44,015 bases of DNA from CAZKDV01 sp964551645 (GTDB taxonomy: Bacteria; Bacteroidota; Bacteroidia; Bacteroidales; DTU049). Position 1 is the stretch's first letter. Each line of letters starts with the position of its first letter. Under the pieces are notes generated by a model. That model saw only the letters and a list, made by a program, of their open reading frames with translations. It did no database searches and had not been told where the DNA came from. Location: contig CAZKDV010000007.1 in NCBI GenBank assembly GCA_964551645.1, positions 1 to 44,015 on the forward strand, read 5' to 3'. The position numbers and the translations under genes are program-made. Below are positions 34,355-42,533 of this stretch, one piece after another.

Positions 34355-35446
34355 ATGGATACTATACATCAGTTAGTAAAAAGTTATCTGAAAACATATA
34401 AGTCGCTAACACTTGGCAAACTTGGAGAGTTAAAATTAGTTGCTATTTCTGCACAAATACACCCAATTATACATTCTTTTCAACCTCCTTCAGTTTCAGT
34501 TGAGTTTATATCTCAACCTTTGGCAAGCAACGAAGTTAGATTTGTTCAGTACATTATATTCCGAAAAAATGTGCCAGAACAAGAAGCTGAACAGATTATT
34601 GAACAATATACTGCAAATATATTGGAAAGTTTGACAACATTTGGCAAGTATGATTTTTCAGAAGTGGGCGTGCTAAAGTACGATGTAAAAGATGGATATT
34701 CATTTGAAACTTTTCCAAATACTTTTTACAATCCAGAAGTGTTTGGATTGGAAGCGTTTAAAGTAGAACCTATTGCTAAGCCTAATGAAGTAACGATAGT
34801 TACAGAAGAAGATGATAAAAACACAATAAAAGCAGAAGAGGAAATTAATGTTCAAATCCAAGATGTGCCTGTAGAAGTGTCTGATAAGAGTGTGGAAGTA
34901 AAGGAAGAAAAGGAAGTAAAGAAAAAAATTGAACAAAGTGTTGAAAAACAAATTACAGAGGAAAAAGAATCTAAAATAAAGTTTTTGAAAATATTATATG
35001 CAAGTTTAATAATCATAATCATTGGTGTTGCAATATGGTTTTTAAGAGATGTGTATATAAATTCCCTAATTAAACAACAACATGCAGAACTTCAGGAAAA
35101 AGAGGAAAAAACTACAATTGCTGAAGAAACTGAACCAATTGAAGAAATTTCGGAAGAAGTTTTTGCAGAAGAACGCCCTATTGAGGAAGAAAAAATTCAA
35201 GATGTAGAGATAATAAATAATAAATATTTCATAATCGGTGGTTCATTTCAAAGTCTTGAAACTGCAAATAAATATATTGAAACTCTTCATCAACAAGGAT
35301 TTAACAATGCAGCTATAGTAGATGTTACTCGAGGAGGCTTGCACATGGTTGCTTATTCGGGTTATCCCGATAATCAGCAAGCTGAATCCGAATTACAACG
35401 AATCAAAAATGAATTTAATCCAAATGTTTGGTTGTATAAAAAATAA
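34355..35446 (+). CDS. HU-CCDC81 and SPOR domain membrane protein
   Basis: 363 aa. Residues 1-125 form the two-lobed HU-CCDC81 domain typical of Bacteroidota (GKLGELKLVA and the strand pair SVSVEFISQPL, RFVQYIIFRK). A highly charged Glu/Lys region (about 145-208) follows, then one transmembrane helix (about 211-230), an acidic linker, and a C-terminal SPOR domain (about 290-363: FIIGGSFQSLETANKYI, WLYKK). SPOR domains bind glycan strands lacking stem peptides at the division septum, so the protein likely links the cytoplasm, through HU-like contacts, to the septal cell wall. It lies 10 bp after kdsB and 8 bp before trmB in the same run. Confidence 0.88.
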   Translation: MDTIHQLVKSYLKTYKSLTLGKLGELKLVAISAQIHPIIHSFQPPSVSVEFISQPLASNEVRFVQYIIFRKNVPEQEAEQIIEQYTANILESLTTFGKYDFSEVGVLKYDVKDGYSFETFPNTFYNPEVFGLEAFKVEPIAKPNEVTIVTEEDDKNTIKAEEEINVQIQDVPVEVSDKSVEVKEEKEVKKKIEQSVEKQITEEKESKIKFLKILYASLIIIIIGVAIWFLRDVYINSLIKQQHAELQEKEEKTTIAEETEPIEEISEEVFAEERPIEEEKIQDVEIINNKYFIIGGSFQSLETANKYIETLHQQGFNNAAIVDVTRGGLHMVAYSGYPDNQQAESELQRIKNEFNPNVWLYKK

Positions 35447-35454
35447 TTAAGACT

Positions 35455-36123
35455 GTGGCTCGGAATAAATTAGAACGCTTTGAGGAGAATAAAACATTTC
35501 CTCATTTTTTTGAATATCGTTATGAAAATGGCATTTCTGACTTTTTGTTAAAAGGGAAATGGAATGATGCGTTTTTTAAAAATGACAAACCTATAATAAT
35601 TGAGCTTGGGTGCGGAAAAGGAGAATATACGACAGGACTTGGTTTAAAGTATCCAGATAAAAACTTCATAGGGTTGGATATAAAAGGCTCAAGAATGTGG
35701 GTAGGAGCAAAAAAATCATTTGAAAAAAAAATGAAAAATATTGCTTTTGTCAGAATGTATATTTCATTAATAAATGCAGTATTTGGTGAAAATGAAGTTG
35801 ATGAAATATGGATTACTTTTCCTGATCCACATTTGAGAAAATCTAAATCAAAAAAAAGACTGACATCTCCAGACTTTATTAATCGTTATGTACAGTTTTT
35901 GAAACCTAATGGAATTATACATTTAAAAACAGATAGCATAGAATTATATGATTACACAATGGAGGTGATAAGTAGCAATAATTACTATTTACATTGTTCT
36001 TCTGTTGATGTGTATCAAAACAAAATAAGCCCTGCAAGTGATATACAAACATATTACGAACAAATGTGGTTAAGTCAAGGACTAACAATAAAGTATATTT
36101 CTTTTTCTCCAAATTATAAATAA
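35455..36123 (+). CDS. trmB: tRNA (guanine-N7)-methyltransferase
   Basis: 222 aa from a GTG start at 35455, the only sensible start after the SPOR gene stop. The SAM site is ELGCGKGEYTTGL (about 45-57) with IGLDIKGSRMW. The hallmark TFPDPHLRKSKSKKR (about 122-136) contains the catalytic Asp and substrate-binding basics. It makes m7G46 in the variable loop of tRNAs. It is preceded by 8 bp and followed by 2 bp, inside the kdsB-to-aldolase run. Confidence 0.96.
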   Translation: MARNKLERFEENKTFPHFFEYRYENGISDFLLKGKWNDAFFKNDKPIIIELGCGKGEYTTGLGLKYPDKNFIGLDIKGSRMWVGAKKSFEKKMKNIAFVRMYISLINAVFGENEVDEIWITFPDPHLRKSKSKKRLTSPDFINRYVQFLKPNGIIHLKTDSIELYDYTMEVISSNNYYLHCSSVDVYQNKISPASDIQTYYEQMWLSQGLTIKYISFSPNYK

Positions 36124-36125
36124 TA

Positions 36126-36464
36126 ATGAAAGAGGATAAATCGTTTTTTGAGCAAGTTTGGGAAATAACTCGATTAATTCCAGAAGGTAGAGTTACATCT
36201 TATGGAGCTATTGCCAAGTGCCTCGGAGCTGCCCGTTCTGCTCGCATGGTGGGTTGGGCTTTGAATGCTTCTACAAATATAAATCCTCATGTTCCTGCCC
36301 ACAGAGTAGTGAATAAAAATGGTTTGTTGACAGGTAAATTTCATTTTGAAGGATATAATATTATGCAAGATTTGTTACAATCTGAAGGAATAATCGTTAT
36401 TGATAATAAAATTAAGGATTTTGAAAAGCATTTTTGGAATCCGTCAGAATTGATTGAAGAGTAA
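36126..36464 (+). CDS. Alkyltransferase-like (ATL) DNA-binding protein
   Basis: 112 aa of the MGMT DNA-binding domain. It has the winged-helix lead RVTSYGAIAKCLGAARSARMVGWAL (split by Gly and Ala turns) and the Arg finger region. The active-site Cys of the repair enzymes (PCHR) is Ala58 in PAHRV, so it cannot accept an alkyl group. ATL proteins bind O6-alkylguanine and hand the lesion to nucleotide excision repair; here that role is inferred from family work on proteins with Trp or Ala at this site. It begins 2 bp after trmB and ends 11 bp before mtnA. Confidence 0.92.
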   Translation: MKEDKSFFEQVWEITRLIPEGRVTSYGAIAKCLGAARSARMVGWALNASTNINPHVPAHRVVNKNGLLTGKFHFEGYNIMQDLLQSEGIIVIDNKIKDFEKHFWNPSELIEE

Positions 36465-36475
36465 TTTGTGATAAT

Positions 36476-37531
36476 ATGAAAATTAATGGCAAGCATTATT
36501 ATACTGTCTGGATGGACAAAGAGTGCAGGGTGTATATGATTCACCAAAATGAGTTACCTTTTAGGTTTAACATTTTTGAATCATCAAATTATAAAACAAC
36601 ATCTTGGGCTATCAAAGAGATGGTTGTTAGAGGAGCAGGGGCAATCGGAATTACGGCAGGATTTGCAATAGCACAAGCTTTTCACGAATATAAAACCAAT
36701 AATTTAAACAATAATTTTATAGAAGAAGCAAAAATGCACATTGCTCAAACAAGACCAACTGCAAGAAATTTATTTTATGCTGTTGATGAAGTTTATAGTG
36801 CAGGCATTGAAGGAGGATATGCAGGAGCCGTAAATAGGGCGCAAGAACTTTTTCAAGAGGATTTAGAAATGTGCAAAGCTATTGGAGAATACGGAAACAG
36901 TTTAATAGGTTCAAAGTCTCGAATTTTAACACATTGCAATGCTGGAAGTTTGGCGTTTGTTGATTATGGTTCTGCTTTGGCTCCTATCTATCTTGCATAC
37001 GAAAAAGGGAAAGATGTTTTTGTTTATGTTGATGAAACCCGACCTCGTTCGCAGGGTGCCAAACTTACAGCATGGGAGTTAGGACATCAAGGTGTTCCGT
37101 ATTCAATAATTCCGGATAATGCAGCAGCACATTATATGAGTAAGCATGAAATAGATTTGCTTATAGTGGGTGCAGACAGAATTGCAAAAAATGGAGATAT
37201 AGCAAATAAAATTGGAACTTTAGAAAAGGCAATTTGTGCTAAATATTTTGGAATACCATTTTATATTGCAGCACCTACTTCAACTTTTGATTTTGAGTGC
37301 GAAAACGGAACGAAAATTACAATTGAAGAAAGAAGTCAAGATGAGGTTATATACCAAACAGGAATGACAAAACACGGTAATTTGAATACGATAATGGTTT
37401 GTTCACCGAACGCAAATGCAAAAAATCCTGCTTTTGATGTTACGCCAGCAGAATTAATAACCGGAATTATTACAGAGCATGGTATTATTGAGGCTAATAC
37501 AAAATCTATTATGACACTTCAAGCCAAGTAA
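36476..37531 (+). CDS. mtnA: Methylthioribose-1-phosphate isomerase
   Basis: 351 aa. The catalytic pair is in place: Cys154 in THCNAGSLA and Asp234 in GADRIAKNGD. RGAGAIGITAGF (about 52-63), TRPTARNL and DETRPRSQGAKLT are further family markers. It isomerises 5-methylthioribose-1-phosphate to the ribulose form in methionine salvage. Some homologues also take 5-deoxyribose-1-phosphate. The next gene, 2 bp downstream, is a class II aldolase/adducin-fold enzyme that would act on the product. No mtnK, mtnP, mtnC or mtnD is visible in the window. Distinction from eIF2B-like relatives is secure because of Cys154 and Asp234. Confidence 0.95.
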   Translation: MKINGKHYYTVWMDKECRVYMIHQNELPFRFNIFESSNYKTTSWAIKEMVVRGAGAIGITAGFAIAQAFHEYKTNNLNNNFIEEAKMHIAQTRPTARNLFYAVDEVYSAGIEGGYAGAVNRAQELFQEDLEMCKAIGEYGNSLIGSKSRILTHCNAGSLAFVDYGSALAPIYLAYEKGKDVFVYVDETRPRSQGAKLTAWELGHQGVPYSIIPDNAAAHYMSKHEIDLLIVGADRIAKNGDIANKIGTLEKAICAKYFGIPFYIAAPTSTFDFECENGTKITIEERSQDEVIYQTGMTKHGNLNTIMVCSPNANAKNPAFDVTPAELITGIITEHGIIEANTKSIMTLQAK

Positions 37532-37533
37532 TT

Positions 37534-38139
37534 ATGTCTGAGCTTTATGTCGGAACAAAGTTTACAACTGTTTTTTTTGATGATAATCCTCCACAGCATC
37601 AATTATTGTCAGAGCTTATATATTGGTGCGAATTATTTCAAGAATATGAATTAACTCCTGCACACGCCGGTGGAACTTCAGGAAATTTAAGTTTTAGAAT
37701 AAATGCAAATTCTAACGAGTTTGTTATTACAGGAGCCGGATTAAAGCATAAAAACAAACTTGGCAACGAACATTTTGTTCATGTAAAATCATGCGACCTT
37801 TTGCAGAAAGTGGTTAATGTTTGTGGTTCTCGCTTACCTTCGTCTGAAAGCATGATGCATTATGCTATTTATCAAACCTTACCTCATGTAAATGCTATTT
37901 TCCATGGACATCATCAAGGAATACTCTCTTTTGCCGAAAAACTAAACATTCCAACTACAGAGTTTGAATGTCAATATGGCTCTATAGAATTGATTAATAG
38001 CATAATGCTTTTAATTGAGCAAAATGTTGAGTTTTTTATTATAAAAAATCATGGATTTATTTCTCTTGGAAGCAGCATGAAGCACGCTGGTGAAAGAGCA
38101 TTGAGTATGCTCGAACAATATAAAGAACTCAATCGCTAG
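37534..38139 (+). CDS. Class II aldolase/adducin-fold enzyme (methylthioribulose-phosphate dehydratase or aldolase)
   Basis: 201 aa. Zinc ligands of the fold are His124 and His126 (HGHHQG) and His173 (NHGFISLG); the catalytic acid Glu105 sits in LPSSESMMH. GGTSGNLSFR (about 46-55) binds phosphate. Following mtnA by 2 bp, its substrate should be 5-methylthioribulose-1-phosphate or 5-deoxyribulose-1-phosphate. It could be MtnB-type (dehydratase) or an aldolase that yields dihydroxyacetone phosphate and an aldehyde. Sequence alone does not settle this. Its last 4 bp overlap the stop end of smpB, which converges on it. Confidence 0.85.
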   Translation: MSELYVGTKFTTVFFDDNPPQHQLLSELIYWCELFQEYELTPAHAGGTSGNLSFRINANSNEFVITGAGLKHKNKLGNEHFVHVKSCDLLQKVVNVCGSRLPSSESMMHYAIYQTLPHVNAIFHGHHQGILSFAEKLNIPTTEFECQYGSIELINSIMLLIEQNVEFFIIKNHGFISLGSSMKHAGERALSMLEQYKELNR

Positions 38140-38579
38140 TACTTCAAATTTCTATCGTTATCTCGATTAATATCTTTAGTTTTGATTGTTTCTCTCTTAT
38201 CGTAAAGTTTTTTCCCCTTAGCTAGTGCAATATCAATTTTTGCAAGTCCATTATCTGCAATATATAAAACCGTAGGTATTATTGCAATTCCTTTTTCAAC
38301 ATGCTTGCCTCTGATTTTTTTTATTTCTCTTTTTTGTAGCAAAAGTTTTCTGTCTCTTTTGGGTTCGTGATTGTATATTGTTCCATGCTCATAAACAGCA
38401 ATGTGCATGTTTTTTATCCACATCTCGTCATTGATTAGCATACAATATGCCTCGTTGATGCTTGCTTTGCCTGCTCTAATTGATTTTATTTCAGTTCCGG
38501 TTAGTACAATACCAGCCGTAAAGTTTTCTAAAAGAAAATATTCAAAACTTGCTTTTTTGTTTTTGGCAATTACTTTCAT
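38136..38579 (-). CDS. smpB: SsrA-binding protein
   Basis: 147 aa partner of tmRNA in rescuing stalled ribosomes. Family signatures are TGTEIKSIRAGKASINEAYC (about 27-46), HEPKRDRKLLL (about 71-81) and the C-terminal tail rich in Lys and Arg (KGKKLYDKRETIKTKD). The tail carries the residues that enter the mRNA channel. It is the last gene of the AMP nucleosidase-holA-rlmD-smpB run, 3 bp after the methyltransferase. No tmRNA gene is in the window. Confidence 0.97.
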   Translation of the reverse strand: MKVIAKNKKASFEYFLLENFTAGIVLTGTEIKSIRAGKASINEAYCMLINDEMWIKNMHIAVYEHGTIYNHEPKRDRKLLLQKREIKKIRGKHVEKGIAIIPTVLYIADNGLAKIDIALAKGKKLYDKRETIKTKDINRDNDRNLKY

Positions 38580-38582
38580 TTT

Positions 38583-40007
38583 TTATCTTAATATTCTTCT
38601 TAAATGAATAATATTTTCAACATGATGTGTATGCGGAAACATATCAACAGTTTGAACTTGAATAACTTTATAATGTTGACTTAAATCTTGAATGTCTCTA
38701 GCTTGAGTGGCAGGATTGCAGCTAATATAAATAATGTCTTTAGGATAAATCTCAACAATACTATTGATAACAGCTGGTGCCATTCCTGAGCGAGGAGGGT
38801 CTGTAAAAATAACATCAGGTAGTCCATATCGGCGTGCAAATCTAAAATTTAATAAGTTCGCCATATCTCCATTAAATAGTTTTACATTATCAATATTATT
38901 TAATTTAAGATTCGCAATTCCATCAGTTACAGCTTCTTTTGAATATTCTATTCCAATTACTTTTTTTGCTTTTTTACTTAATAATGTGGCAATAGTACCT
39001 ATTCCGGAGTACAAATCATACGCAACTTCATTTCCCGTAAAATCTATCATATCTATTGCTGCATGATACAATTTTATAGCTTGCTTAGTATTAGTTTGAA
39101 AAAATGAAGCAGGATGTATTCTAAATGTACAATCATCAATAATTTCTTCAATATATTTATTACCCCAAATATGTATAAAAGGAACATCATCCATTGAGTC
39201 GTTTTGCTTATTATTAATGGCGATATACAAGGATTTAATTTGGGGAATATGCTTTGTTATATAATCAATATATGCTTTGTTTATTTCTGTGTTTTCTTCA
39301 AAAACTACAAGAATAACCATAAATTCACCAATAGTATTATTCCTAATTATTAGATTGCGAAGCATTCCTTGTTTGCTCCATAGGTTGAAAAAATCTATAT
39401 TATTCTCAATAGCAAATTGCTTGGTTTTTTTACGGATTTCATTAGAGATGTCTTCTTGTAAGTAACATTTTTTTACATCAATTATCTTGTCAAATCGATT
39501 GGGAATATGAAATCCTAAGGATCTTTGGTCAAATTGTTCTTCTGAGCTAATTTCCTCAGGAGTTAACCATCTTCGGTCTGCAAAAGTAAATTCTAACTTA
39601 TTTCTGTAAAACTTATCTTCTTTTGAGTCAATAATGGATTTGTAATGTGCATCTTTAATTTTTCCAATGCGTTCAAGGCTTTCAATTACATATTTTTGCT
39701 TGGCTGATAGTTGTTGTTTATAATCAAGGTGTTGCCAACGACATCCTCCACACATTCCAAAATGTTCACAAAAAGGTTCTACTCTGAATGGAGAAGGAGA
39801 AATAATATTAATGATTTTTCCTTCAGCATAGGTTTTTCTTTTGGTAACTATTTCAATATCAACAATATCGCCCGGTGCTCCAAAAGGAATAAAAACAACC
39901 ATTCCATTATGCTTTGCAACTGCTTTTCCTTCTGCACCTGCTTCGGCAATTAGTATATTTTTTAAAATTTGTTTTTCTTTTTTTTGTTTGTATTGTGGTT
40001 TTTGCAT
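38583..40007 (-). CDS. rlmD: 23S rRNA (uracil-5-)-methyltransferase, RumA/RlmD type
   Basis: 474 aa. An N-terminal TRAM domain (about 18-78: GMVVFIPFGAPGDIVDI) precedes the 4Fe-4S Cys set CxxxxxCxxC (in EPFCEHFGMCGGC, about 82-92), with a further Cys near 170 (KKCYLQ). The SAM-binding Rossmann part has LYSGIGTIATLLS and the catalytic FTDPPRSGMAP and ISCNPATQARD (nucleophilic Cys). It methylates a uracil in 23S rRNA; U1939 (RlmD) is likely but homologues also act on U747 or on tRNA. It is 5 bp after holA and 3 bp before smpB. Confidence 0.93.
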   Translation of the reverse strand: MQKPQYKQKKEKQILKNILIAEAGAEGKAVAKHNGMVVFIPFGAPGDIVDIEIVTKRKTYAEGKIINIISPSPFRVEPFCEHFGMCGGCRWQHLDYKQQLSAKQKYVIESLERIGKIKDAHYKSIIDSKEDKFYRNKLEFTFADRRWLTPEEISSEEQFDQRSLGFHIPNRFDKIIDVKKCYLQEDISNEIRKKTKQFAIENNIDFFNLWSKQGMLRNLIIRNNTIGEFMVILVVFEENTEINKAYIDYITKHIPQIKSLYIAINNKQNDSMDDVPFIHIWGNKYIEEIIDDCTFRIHPASFFQTNTKQAIKLYHAAIDMIDFTGNEVAYDLYSGIGTIATLLSKKAKKVIGIEYSKEAVTDGIANLKLNNIDNVKLFNGDMANLLNFRFARRYGLPDVIFTDPPRSGMAPAVINSIVEIYPKDIIYISCNPATQARDIQDLSQHYKVIQVQTVDMFPHTHHVENIIHLRRILR

Positions 40008-40012
40008 AAATA

Positions 40013-41023
40013 TTAATGTAAAATTTTAAATATCAACTCTTTTAATAAATCTCCTTCATCGGCTGAACCTCTGTTTTCCCCTTTGCCTTTAAGGTCATAT
40101 TCGCGACAATAGCTTATGATGTTTTTTATTTTTTCAGGCGAATAGAATTGTGAAGCTGTTTTATATTGCATAACTGTATATGGTCTAATGCCAAGTATAG
40201 AAGCTATGTCCCTATCGCTTGCATTTTTTTTTGCCTGATGACACATCAATATTTTCACAAAAAAGTCAAATATCATTGGTAGAATTAAAAAAATTGAATG
40301 ACTTTTTTGATTTGCAGCAAAGTAATTGATGATTGTATTGGCTTTTAGTTTATTTTTATTTCCCAAAGCGTTTAATAGTTCAAAAACATTATAGTCTTTG
40401 CTTATTCCAATGCTTTGCTCAATATGGGTTTCATTAATCTGTGTATTTATTGGAAGATTAATAAGCATTTTGTCTATTTCATTTGTGATTTTGCTAATAT
40501 TGTTTCCAACTTTTTCCGCAATCAACATAATAGATTTAGGAGTAATGGTATATTTGCGAGTTTTTAAGTATTCTTCTATCCATTGGGGAACTTGTTTGTC
40601 GTCTAAATTTTTAGATTCGAAAAAAATAGTATTTTCTTCAATTTTTTTAAAAAAGGTTTTTCTTTTATCAATTTTTTTGTTTTTATATGCAAGCACTAAT
40701 ATCGTTGATGAATTTGGTTTTTCAAAATAATTTTTTAAGGATTCGATATCACTAATATCTTGTGCTTCGCGTATGATAATTACTTGATAGTTTGAGAGCA
40801 TTGGTAGTTGCATAGCATAGTCAAGAATTTTTGAAGCTGAAACATCACGACCATATAGAATATGCAAATTAAAGTCTTTTTCTTCTTCTCTAAGTATATC
40901 ATTTTCAATATATTCAGTAATCTTATCAATGAAGTACGGTTCTTCTCCAGTTAAAAAATAAATTGGATGATAAATTTTATTTTTGAGGTTTTGACTAATT
41001 TCTTTATATGATATTGCAGGCAT
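40013..41023 (-). CDS. holA: DNA polymerase III delta subunit
   Basis: 336 aa clamp-loader subunit that opens the beta ring. The N-terminal AAA-like region begins with YFLTGEEPYFIDKI (about 22-35); it lacks functional ATP-site residues, as normal for delta. The middle part (QVIIIREAQD, WIEEYLKTRKYTI) and the C-terminal helical collar (LNALGNKNKLKANTII, DLKGKGENRGSADEGDLLKELI) match the family. It is 11 bp after the AMP nucleosidase and 5 bp before rlmD. Confidence 0.95.
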   Translation of the reverse strand: MPAISYKEISQNLKNKIYHPIYFLTGEEPYFIDKITEYIENDILREEEKDFNLHILYGRDVSASKILDYAMQLPMLSNYQVIIIREAQDISDIESLKNYFEKPNSSTILVLAYKNKKIDKRKTFFKKIEENTIFFESKNLDDKQVPQWIEEYLKTRKYTITPKSIMLIAEKVGNNISKITNEIDKMLINLPINTQINETHIEQSIGISKDYNVFELLNALGNKNKLKANTIINYFAANQKSHSIFLILPMIFDFFVKILMCHQAKKNASDRDIASILGIRPYTVMQYKTASQFYSPEKIKNIISYCREYDLKGKGENRGSADEGDLLKELIFKILH

Positions 41024-41034
41024 AGTTTTAGTTG

Positions 41035-41820
41035 TTAATCATCGTTTTCAAATTTTAAGTGTTTCACAGAACGACCTTGATTTTTAATGATTTGTAAGGC
41101 TTTGATACCTATCTTTAAGTGTTCTTCGAGAAATAGTTCACTAATTTTTTTGTCACTTTTTTCTGTTTTTACTCCTTCGGGTATCATAGGTTGGTCGCTT
41201 ACAAGCAATAATGCTCCAGTAGGGATATGATTAGCAAAGCCGACAGTAAACAATGTTGCTGTTTCCATATCGACTGCCATACTTCTAATTTCTTTTAAAT
41301 ATTCTTTGAATTTTTCGTCATATTCCCAAACTCTTCGATTGGTAGTATATACAGTTCCAGTCCAATAATCTTTTCCAAAATCACGGATAGTAGAAGAAAC
41401 AGCTCTTTGCAAGCTAAATGCTGGCAAAGCAGGCACCTCAACAGGAAAATAATCATTAGATGTTCCCTCACCTCTAATTGCAGCAATTGGTAATATAAAA
41501 TCACCAAGTTCATTTATATGTTTTAAACCACCACATTTACCTAAAAATAATACAGCTTTAGGAGATATTGCAGAAAGTAAATCCATTATTGTCGCAGCAT
41601 TGGCACTTCCCATCCCAAAGTTTATAAGTGTAATATTGTCAGCAGTTACTGTTTGCATAGTTTTATCTGTTCCACGGATAGGAGCATTATCGTTCCATTC
41701 TGAAAACATCTTAAGATACTGATTGAAATTGACTAAAAGTATATATTTTGAAAATTCTTCAATTGGGGTGCTAGTATATCTAGGTAGCCAGTTTGTAACG
41801 ATTTCTTTTTTTGTTTTCAT
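41035..41820 (-). CDS. amn: AMP nucleosidase
   Basis: 261 aa from the ATG at 41820, which gives MKTKKEIVTNWLPRYT, the usual start of Bacteroidota AMP nucleosidases. An upstream in-frame extension to 41889 is not conserved in character. It belongs to the PNP/UDP phosphorylase fold: FGMGSANAATIMDLL (phosphate/ribose site), FLGKCGGLKH, and VDMETATLF with the purine-site Glu and SDQPMIPEG. It hydrolyses AMP to adenine and ribose-5-phosphate. Relatedness to MTA/SAH nucleosidases means other nucleosides are possible. It leads the operon that includes holA, rlmD and smpB. Confidence 0.9.
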   Translation of the reverse strand: MKTKKEIVTNWLPRYTSTPIEEFSKYILLVNFNQYLKMFSEWNDNAPIRGTDKTMQTVTADNITLINFGMGSANAATIMDLLSAISPKAVLFLGKCGGLKHINELGDFILPIAAIRGEGTSNDYFPVEVPALPAFSLQRAVSSTIRDFGKDYWTGTVYTTNRRVWEYDEKFKEYLKEIRSMAVDMETATLFTVGFANHIPTGALLLVSDQPMIPEGVKTEKSDKKISELFLEEHLKIGIKALQIIKNQGRSVKHLKFENDD

Positions 41821-41865
41821 ATATACTTCTGCGTTTAATGAATATACTATTTCAATAAAAAAATG

Positions 41866-41873
41866 TACTTTTG
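41866..41873 (+). promoter_or_regulatory. Possible -7 element for the HSDR_N_2-type gene
   Basis: TACTTTTG matches TAnnTTTG on the plus strand, 86 bp before the ATG at 41960. No -33 box is seen at the consensus spacing. Confidence 0.3.
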
Positions 41874-41892
41874 CTTTGTTTCTAAGCAATTA

Positions 41893-41900
41893 CAAAAGTA
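41893..41900 (-). promoter_or_regulatory. Possible -7 element for the amn operon
   Basis: TACTTTTG on the minus strand, 72 bp before the amn ATG. It lies close to the plus-strand element at 41866-41873, so divergent promoters may overlap here. Confidence 0.35.
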
Positions 41901-41959
41901 GTAAAAATCTATGAAAACTATAAATTATTATTAGAAATATCTCTGACATATTTATTTGA

Positions 41960-42418
41960 ATGAATCCACTAACACCACAATTGAATCTTCCTGATTTTCA
42001 TCCTAAGCTTAGAGTAAATAATTCTAAAAATGAAATCTTTGACATATATAGAAAAAAGTGGGTGCAATTACTCCCCGAAGAGTGGGTTAGGCAAAGTTTT
42101 CTAAACTATCTGACAGTTCATCTTGGGTATCCTCAAGGATTAATACGAGTAGAATACTCAATTAAATATAACTCACTAACCCGAAGACCTGATGCGGTTG
42201 TATATCACAAAGAAGGAAGAGAGTTGTTAATTATAGAATGTAAAGCTCCTCATGTCGAATTAACACAAGATGTGCTTTTGCAAGTCGTAATGTATAATAA
42301 ACCTATTCAGGTGAAGTTTTTAATAATAACCAATGGGATACAACATATAGTTGTTAAAATTGAACACGGGCAAATGTATTATCTTGAAACAGTTCCTCTT
42401 TATAGAGATATTTGTTAA
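41960..42418 (+). CDS. Stand-alone PD-(D/E)XK protein, HSDR_N_2 (type I restriction N-terminal-like) family
   Basis: 152 aa. The nuclease-fold active-site pattern is complete: Asp78 in RRPDAVVY and Glu93-x-Lys95 in LLIIECKAP, preceded by an EEWVRQSFLNYL helix with the conserved Glu. The fold continues to the strand FLIITNG. It resembles the N-terminal nuclease domain of HsdR but lacks the helicase, and no hsdM or hsdS is near. Such stand-alone proteins are widespread in Bacteroidota chromosomes and their role is unknown; a housekeeping DNA-processing role is more likely than defence, by context. It stands divergent from amn and upstream of xer. Confidence 0.88.
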   Translation: MNPLTPQLNLPDFHPKLRVNNSKNEIFDIYRKKWVQLLPEEWVRQSFLNYLTVHLGYPQGLIRVEYSIKYNSLTRRPDAVVYHKEGRELLIIECKAPHVELTQDVLLQVVMYNKPIQVKFLIITNGIQHIVVKIEHGQMYYLETVPLYRDIC

Positions 42419-42487
42419 TCTTATTTATTAATGTATTCGTTATTTTATTCGTAATGTAAATACGAAAATATTTTTATTGTTTTTTTA

Positions 42488-42516
42488 TTGAAACATCATA
42501 AAAATTTGTACCTTTG
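42488..42516 (+). promoter_or_regulatory. Promoter of xer-raiA
   Basis: TTG (42488-42490, in TTTTTTATTG) and TACCTTTG (42509-42516) are separated by 18 bp. The ATG at 42534 is 17 bp after the -7 box, so the leader is very short. This fixes the start and rules out the TTG at 42525. Confidence 0.75.
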
Positions 42517-42533
42517 TTTTATATTTGTGGGGA

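Noticed and set aside
41960..42418. Remnant of a type I restriction system or defence island
   Set aside because: No helicase, methylase or specificity gene or fragments surround it, and the protein looks complete by itself.
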